A program made the translations under genes and the position numbers. A DNA stretch of 64,000 nucleotides from assembly GCF_019649055.1 (NCBI RefSeq), contig NW_026570230.1:1798001-1862000 (forward strand), written 5' to 3'. Shown one piece after another: positions 58,501 through 64,000 of this stretch. Source of the DNA: Paramacrobiotus metropolitanus (lineage: Eukaryota > Tardigrada > Eutardigrada > Parachela > Macrobiotidae). How positions within the stretch are numbered: position 1 is the first letter of the stretch; every line of letters starts with the position of its first letter. The notes below the pieces were generated by a model, which saw nothing but the letters and a program-made list of their open reading frames with translations, was not told the DNA's origin and did no database searches.

Positions 58501-61500
58501 TCCCCTGGGAAGCGGGGAAGAGTGTGCCATTTTGGTGCCATTTTGAGATTTTGAAAGGATTGTTTGTACTGGACAACAGTGGACGCTTGATTGGTGTTGT
58601 TCTTGTTGAGTCACTCACTTGACAGTCAGCCATGTTATTCTGCTGAAGTTTTAGTTTATTTATCCTTATGATGGATCAGGGATTTTAGTAGTAACCATAA
58701 ACCTTTGTCTCGCTAGTTGTTTTAGTCAGTTATTAATATTTGTATTCTTTGGCATAGTTAACGACATTTGTGAATTTTTGACTGTTATTGATTATACGCG
58801 AGCTTTATACTTTAGCGAAAAATATGTAGGTAACGGTACTCTAGTAACCTTGATATCCTTTTTTGGATCTCTTTCTGAGAATTTAATTTTGCAAATAACC
58901 ATACATGAAGTAAGCAGTCAGCGACGTCATATTCAAAATATAGGATGAAGGACCCATACAATACACGCAATTACAATACATCTGCGCTGCTGACAGCTTG
59001 ACTGTCGTAGCTTTAAAATAAAAAAAAACCATTTCGTGGTTGCGATACATGCAGCTCTGTTCTACGGTAGTTATAAGGCACTTATACTCACGAACAACAT
59101 TCGAAATGCTCGTAATGTGCACCGCATTTGGTGTTATCTGAACATAATTGAAATTAAAAAAATTCTGAGACATACTGTACTTCTATTTATGCTTATGCGC
59201 TAACGGCATGATTATGCCATTATTCTTCGAGTGATTATCCACATGTACAGTAGTGACCGGCTTCCGGTTAATTGTTACTGGTTAGGTACCATATCATTCC
59301 GTATTCGTATCACCAAAATTTCGTACACGCTGACATGCACTGAGGTAAATAAATTAGCATGTTTTTAAAAAAAATTTGCAGATAATCAGAATCTGCTTTT
59401 GTCCCTCCAGAAGCTGGGAGTGACTTTGTTTAGTATCTACGGAAGTTAGTTTGGAAACAATCGTATTCGGTGCCAGTAGTGAGCAGTGCCACTGACCATG
59501 AGCACTACTATATGCAGCTGCAGAGAGTAAAACAAAAACCGTAATTTAAAACCAAACAAAAAACCTTCGTTCGAGGGAATGCTGTTAATCCCAAAACAGT
59601 GCGACAGCTGGTTACTAAATTTACTTGGTTAGGTACATGTTGTCGAAATTCGGAATGGCAGTGACTGTGGTGTTGAACTTTTTCATTTTTCTGCGATGAA
59701 ATTCACCGGTTCAATCAATGCAAATTCAGTGGTGGGATCGCCTGATTGGCACTGTACTGCCAGTGACGTTGAGGATTTGACACACCTTGGCAATATCGCT
59801 AGACAAAGCAGATTGTTTCTCTCTGGGGTAATTTGAAGATGGGAACAAAGAACATTTTTAGACGCAAGCGGACAGACAGAGCTCACAGCAGACTGCTGAC
59901 CACTCGACAGGTGGTGCGTATGTACCTGTGTGTACTATGCCGGAGAGGAGGGGCTATTCACAAGACAAGCACCAGTGCACAGTGCCGCATTGTTTCTGCG
60001 ATACACAGCCATTTGCATTTGCATGGCCGCGTGAAGGCGCTATTTTATGGGATTTTTCAATGCTGTGCGTCGACATCTGTCCATTGGGGGGTATACATTT
60101 TTAATTGTTGGAAAACCAGGATAGTGGTGTTGCGCCGTTTTATAGCCGATGATTGACGAGTAGGATAATCGGCGGTAAACTGGTTTACGCTGTGTGAAGT
60201 TACATGTGTTGGGGTTGTAACAGTTATGACTTGACGCTGGCGTATGAAAATCATTTTTGATTGGAACATGGTTTTTTTCTCGTGTGGTTTTGACACATTG
60301 AGGAAAAGTCGGTCAGCGATGGTGGTGCTTTTCTTGTACGGATTCTGGGGATTGAGTTGTATGTGACGCATGTGCGTAGTATTAAGAAGTGATGGGTGGC
60401 CTGTCGGAAAGTTTTGCGATGGATTTTTTGGGGTTCAGTGAAATGTCTTGTTAAAAGACGGGAGATCGTGTCAGGGATTTTTTTGCTTGTCGTCCACTTC
60501 TCTTTCTGACATTTGGACGCGTTCTACTTCTGTGGATTAGCGGAAAATGCGAACGCCGGTGAAATTCATTCGTAAGTGTACATTTGGGGTTTATTATATT
60601 TATGACAATTTATTCGAAAATTGTAAATTTTTTGTTCAGTTTTGATTGATTTTTGTGCTATTTTCTTGAACGAGGGGTGATTGTGGCTGGGAACATGTGT
60701 TGATTGTTTATTATAGCCTTCATGCAGTATGTTTGCAGTACGAACATCTTGAAGTATAAATTAACCTCGATAATTTTTTGTGCGATGTGGAGCTCTTTGT
60801 GGTATGCGGCTTTTATCGAACTTATATCAATATTTACGCTATTCATCGCTCTTAGCCATATTTATTATGGTTTTTATCGATTGTGTTCGATTTTCACCCT
60901 GAATTACTGAACAGCAGAAGCTGCTGATGAAACCATGCAGATTTTTCCAAACGTCGAAGCGGCAGCAAGATAAATTAAAATTTGAATTTACACATGCAGA
61001 ATTTGTAATTCACACGTTTTGCTCATGATTTTTTTCCTGAATATTATTCGTCTTCAGAGAAGTTTTGGCTGGTGTTAGCTTATGTCCTGACCAGCTTATC
61101 AGCACTTGTGCTTTGATGCTATTATTAAGGTTTTTTCATTTGAGACGTTTTTCACTTACGCATTAACTAACTGAAGTATGTATTGCTCGTTACTCCTGAT
61201 GTAACATACATTAATAACTATCTGGATATTTTGCTGTTTTTTCTTTTTGAATTTTTGTCCTAACTTATCTGGAGCTGCCTCTTTTTGTTTCTAAAACTGC
61301 GAGAGATGCTTATAAAGGGGTGTAGTGGTATACATATTTTATCTTGAATTTATGCAAATTTTTTGTAGCTGTTTCCAGATTTGTTGAGGGGTTTTCCGCA
61401 TTAATTATTCAAATTTCGTAATCCGTCTCAAGTAGTGTGGATTTTTGCACTTGAGCGTTTGGCCGCTGCAATTGAATTGTTGTGTATTTTTGTGGAAATG

Positions 61501-63844
61501 GATACCGCTTGCCAGAAATGCATTAAGAAACAGCAAATAGACAGGATGTTGGAAAATAAATCTTCTTACCAAATTTGTACTCCCATTGTCGAACGGCTGC
61601 TGTGCAGTGCCGCTTCGCTGGGCATTGTTGAGCGGCGTTTTTCATGCGCTCCGCTCGAGTGCTTAGATCGCACTGCTGCCAATGGACAAAAGACGCATTG
61701 TGCAAGAAAATTGCTATCTTTACGCAGATGCCGTGTTCGAGACTTCGAGCGTTGTTTTTTTAAGCTGGCTAAAATATTATTGACAGTGATAATAATCAGT
61801 TATACTTTGTAATTTATAGATTCCTTTGTCAATTCGCAAGAATGGACCATTCCGCGGACAGTGCCGGAGATTAAATTGGGCATATTAGGCAGTGTGGCCA
61901 GCGGCAAATCGGCACTCGTTCATCGATATTTGACTGGCTCGTATTTACAAGAAGAATCTCCCGAAGGTAATTTGACTGGGATCTGCTTTTTAACATTTTT
62001 CTCGCTCTTTGAATTTGCGGGAAATTTTAGTCGTATGAAGAATAATTTAAGAATTGGCGCAATAAATGTTATTGCGGTTTTTATATTTTATGATGACATG
62101 TCTGAAGTAAAATTTTCTTTCCATTTTTATTGGTATGCGGTGATGGCTGTTTGGAGTATTTTTCTGATACTGTAATAAATAAAGTTTCGAACTTGACGGA
62201 TTTTGTTTTTCGGATATTAGCACATTCCTTTCTCCCGCAGAATGAATTTAGCTTTCCACTTTTTCTAATTTTTTCGTTCCTGTCATAATAAAAGCTTTTT
62301 GTGGTGTTTGACGCAAGTGTGAATATTACAGAACGTTACCGCAGTGTGATAGCTCTATGCAAATACCAATAAAGTGATTGGTAAAAAATTAGAAACACTT
62401 AGCGGTCAAATGTTGCGCGGTGAACCTGTTAGGAACCGGATTGCACTGCGATTGGCAACTTATGCTTACTGACTGATATCAAATGGTTTTTTATTAATCT
62501 GTCTGTTTACGGTGTCTTCTTGTAGGTGGGAGGTTTAAGAAGGAAATGAACATTGACGGACGGGCCTACCTGCTGCTCATACGCGACGAGGGTGGTCCTC
62601 CGGAAGGACAGGTTAGTCCAGGAAATCTTCGGTTTAAAGCGTTTTGCTGCAGTGTTGCCGTCGGTTTTCTTGGTGGTGTTTTGTTTAATTTTCTATTGCA
62701 ACCTTGCACGTACTTGTTGTATAATCGTTTTTTATTTAGATTATTGTTTTGTTTGAATTGCAAATTTATAACCGTTCTGGTTGAGTGCTTCTTGTAGTTT
62801 ATTTTTTGATAGAGACATACATACCTTTACTTGTTGTATGGCTGCCTTGAAATTTTTTATCGCTTGAAATGGTGTTATTTATTGCACGATTAATCTGTCG
62901 CTCTGATTGACGTAGATGTACTGGTTTCGGTTGCGCGGTTTTTGAAAGACTGCGCGGAAGAATAGTGGCATGTGTATGTTTGACCTTCGGTCTTGGTTAG
63001 GCCAAATCAAAATTGTAATTTGATATTGCGCAAAATCGATCCAGACCCGGCACCTTTTTCATGAAATATGTTCTGTTGTATAGAATGTAGTCGAATTTTT
63101 GTGGCTCGCACCTTTTTTGGTATTTAAAATTTATGATTTATTGATTACACTTTAATCGTTTTTGATCGTACTGTGAATGATTTTCTAAATTTTGTTGGTC
63201 TTTCATTGTACTTTGTCAGCAGGTCATAATACTTATTCTTGGACAAGTGAATCCGCATGTAAAAATACCAGGATGAAAATTGTTTAATTCCCCTCTGTTA
63301 TTGTTTTTATGATGCTTTAGTGCCTTTTTAAAACTGTACGCTACAGACTACCGGCAAATACATATTCGTACTGTATCGATAATTCGATACTCGTATTAAT
63401 TTTGTTGGGTGAAAGCCGTGATGGTGAAACGAAAGTTGAGTTTGCTATTTAATTAAAGAACACTTCATCTGTCATAGATCAAGATGTTTTTGGTGTGGTT
63501 AAGGATGTCATCTGATGAAAATGTTTTCGGTGTATGTTTGATTGCACAGCTCTTTAACGATCATTGCCTTTGAAGCGATCACTTGATTACTGCGAATTTG
63601 CGGTTATAATCAAGTGGTAGGATAGATGTCGATAATGCTGCAGGTGTTGTCTTTGACAAGCAGCCCTTGGTATAGGGAATTGTATGCCTTGTTTATTTGC
63701 AGTTTTCCAATTGGGTGGATGCGGTTATTTTTGTCTTTTCCTTGGAAGACGAAAACACGTATAATGACGTGTACAATTATTACGCGCGAATGGCGGGGCA
63801 CAAGAACATCACCGATCTGCCCATTGTTCTAGTCGGCACGCAAG
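52589..63844 (+). CDS. AGAP1: AGAP (centaurin-gamma) Arf GAP, N-terminal part, continues beyond window
   Basis: GTPase-activating protein for Arf with an N-terminal Ras-like domain, acting at endosomal membranes. Exons in the window: 52589-52799, 61820-61966, 62526-62611, 63703-63844; each border is GT/AG with matching phase. Exon 1 carries the conserved leader ([36 protein letters not shown]). Exon 2 has [20 protein letters not shown] and the P-loop [17 protein letters not shown] (residues 94-101), ending EESPEG. Exon 3 has GRFKKE and [15 protein letters not shown]. Exon 4 has [31 protein letters not shown] and LPIVLVGTQ. The PH, Arf-GAP and ankyrin parts would lie to the right of the window. 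AGAP1, 2 and 3 cannot be told apart; invertebrates usually have one gene (CenG1A). Confidence 0.92.
52800..61819. other. AGAP intron 1, 9.0 kb
   Basis: By far the longest intron in the window. Open frames on both strands are short and lack splice support or family words. Includes a repeated TTTAAATTCTTCTT(T/C)AGCT unit at about 53270-53330. No transposon ends or RNA gene were recognised. Long first introns often hold enhancers, but no specific site can be named. Confidence 0.55.
61967..63702. other. AGAP introns 2 and 3
   Basis: Two introns (61967-62525 and 62612-63702) around the 86-nt exon 3. Nothing else recognised. Confidence 0.6.
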
Positions 63845-64000
63845 GTACGAATGTAAAAATGTTTTCGGCCTTTTTGGAGCGTAGTCGGCAACACAAAGAA
63901 TTATAAAACGTTGAAAGGATAAATATTTTGTTGATATGCGTTTATTAAAGGTGCAGCGAAATTAATACGTACTGCAGTTGTCTTTTCCTGGCTGGGATTA

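Noticed and set aside
58181-58633. 150-codon minus frame in the AGAP intron
   Set aside because: No recognisable domain and no splicing or promoter context, although its length is somewhat unusual for this AT-rich DNA.
1-64000. tRNA, rRNA and CRISPR arrays
   Set aside because: Looked for T-loop-like GGTTCGAATCC strings, rRNA blocks and regularly spaced repeats; none convincing.
1-64000. Virus-like or retroelement copies
   Set aside because: No reverse transcriptase, integrase, capsid or long-terminal-repeat structure was recognised.

Overview
The window is nuclear DNA of an invertebrate animal. Genes are split by introns with GT/AG borders, lie on both strands, and encode animal proteins (GSK3, AGAP, MFSD6, PP4R3, HIBADH, fructosamine-3-kinase). 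Introns run from about 50 nt to 9 kb and CpG is not depleted. A compact ecdysozoan genome fits, and a tardigrade is one possibility, but nothing here fixes the species. There is no rRNA, tRNA, CRISPR array or recognisable virus-like element.

Layout, left to right. 1-2.8 kb is gene-poor and holds a 0.5-kb terminal-inverted-repeat element (224-727). 2.8-4.2 kb is a graveyard of host exon fragments: a decayed copy of the last exon of the gene at 8.2 kb, and two consecutive NDUFS2 (complex I) exons lying on opposite strands. 4.5-6.8 kb encodes a 230-aa secreted protein (+). 8.2-9.3 kb encodes a 157-aa protein of unknown function with an acidic N-terminus (+). 10.1-12.9 kb is fructosamine-3-kinase (-, six exons). 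14.2-14.8 kb is an intronless, divergent UMP-CMP kinase (+). 18.1-25.3 kb is an MFSD6-type transporter (+, six exons, one 1-nt frame break). 26.8-29.4 kb is 3-hydroxyisobutyrate dehydrogenase (+, seven exons, one extra C). 31.2-36.6 kb is GSK3/shaggy (+, eight exons). 37.4-37.9 kb is a Cys-rich small gene (-), and 38.8-39.0 kb a small membrane protein with a PPPPPY tail (+). 39-42 kb is a repeat-rich spacer with a long foldback element. 42.0-43.4 kb is a secreted two-Ig-domain protein (+). 44.1-51.2 kb is the PP4 regulatory subunit 3 (-, six exons). 51.9-52.3 kb holds an unidentified minus-strand open frame, and 52.6 kb to the right edge is the start of AGAP (+), which runs out of the window.

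The genes look like unrelated housekeeping and signalling genes rather than one pathway. The most unusual parts are the inverted NDUFS2 exon pair with its neighbouring exon fossil, the two long palindromic elements (224-727 and 40855-41096), and the UMP-CMP kinase that lacks a normally invariant arginine. Two otherwise intact genes carry single-base frame breaks, so base-level assembly error has to be considered throughout.
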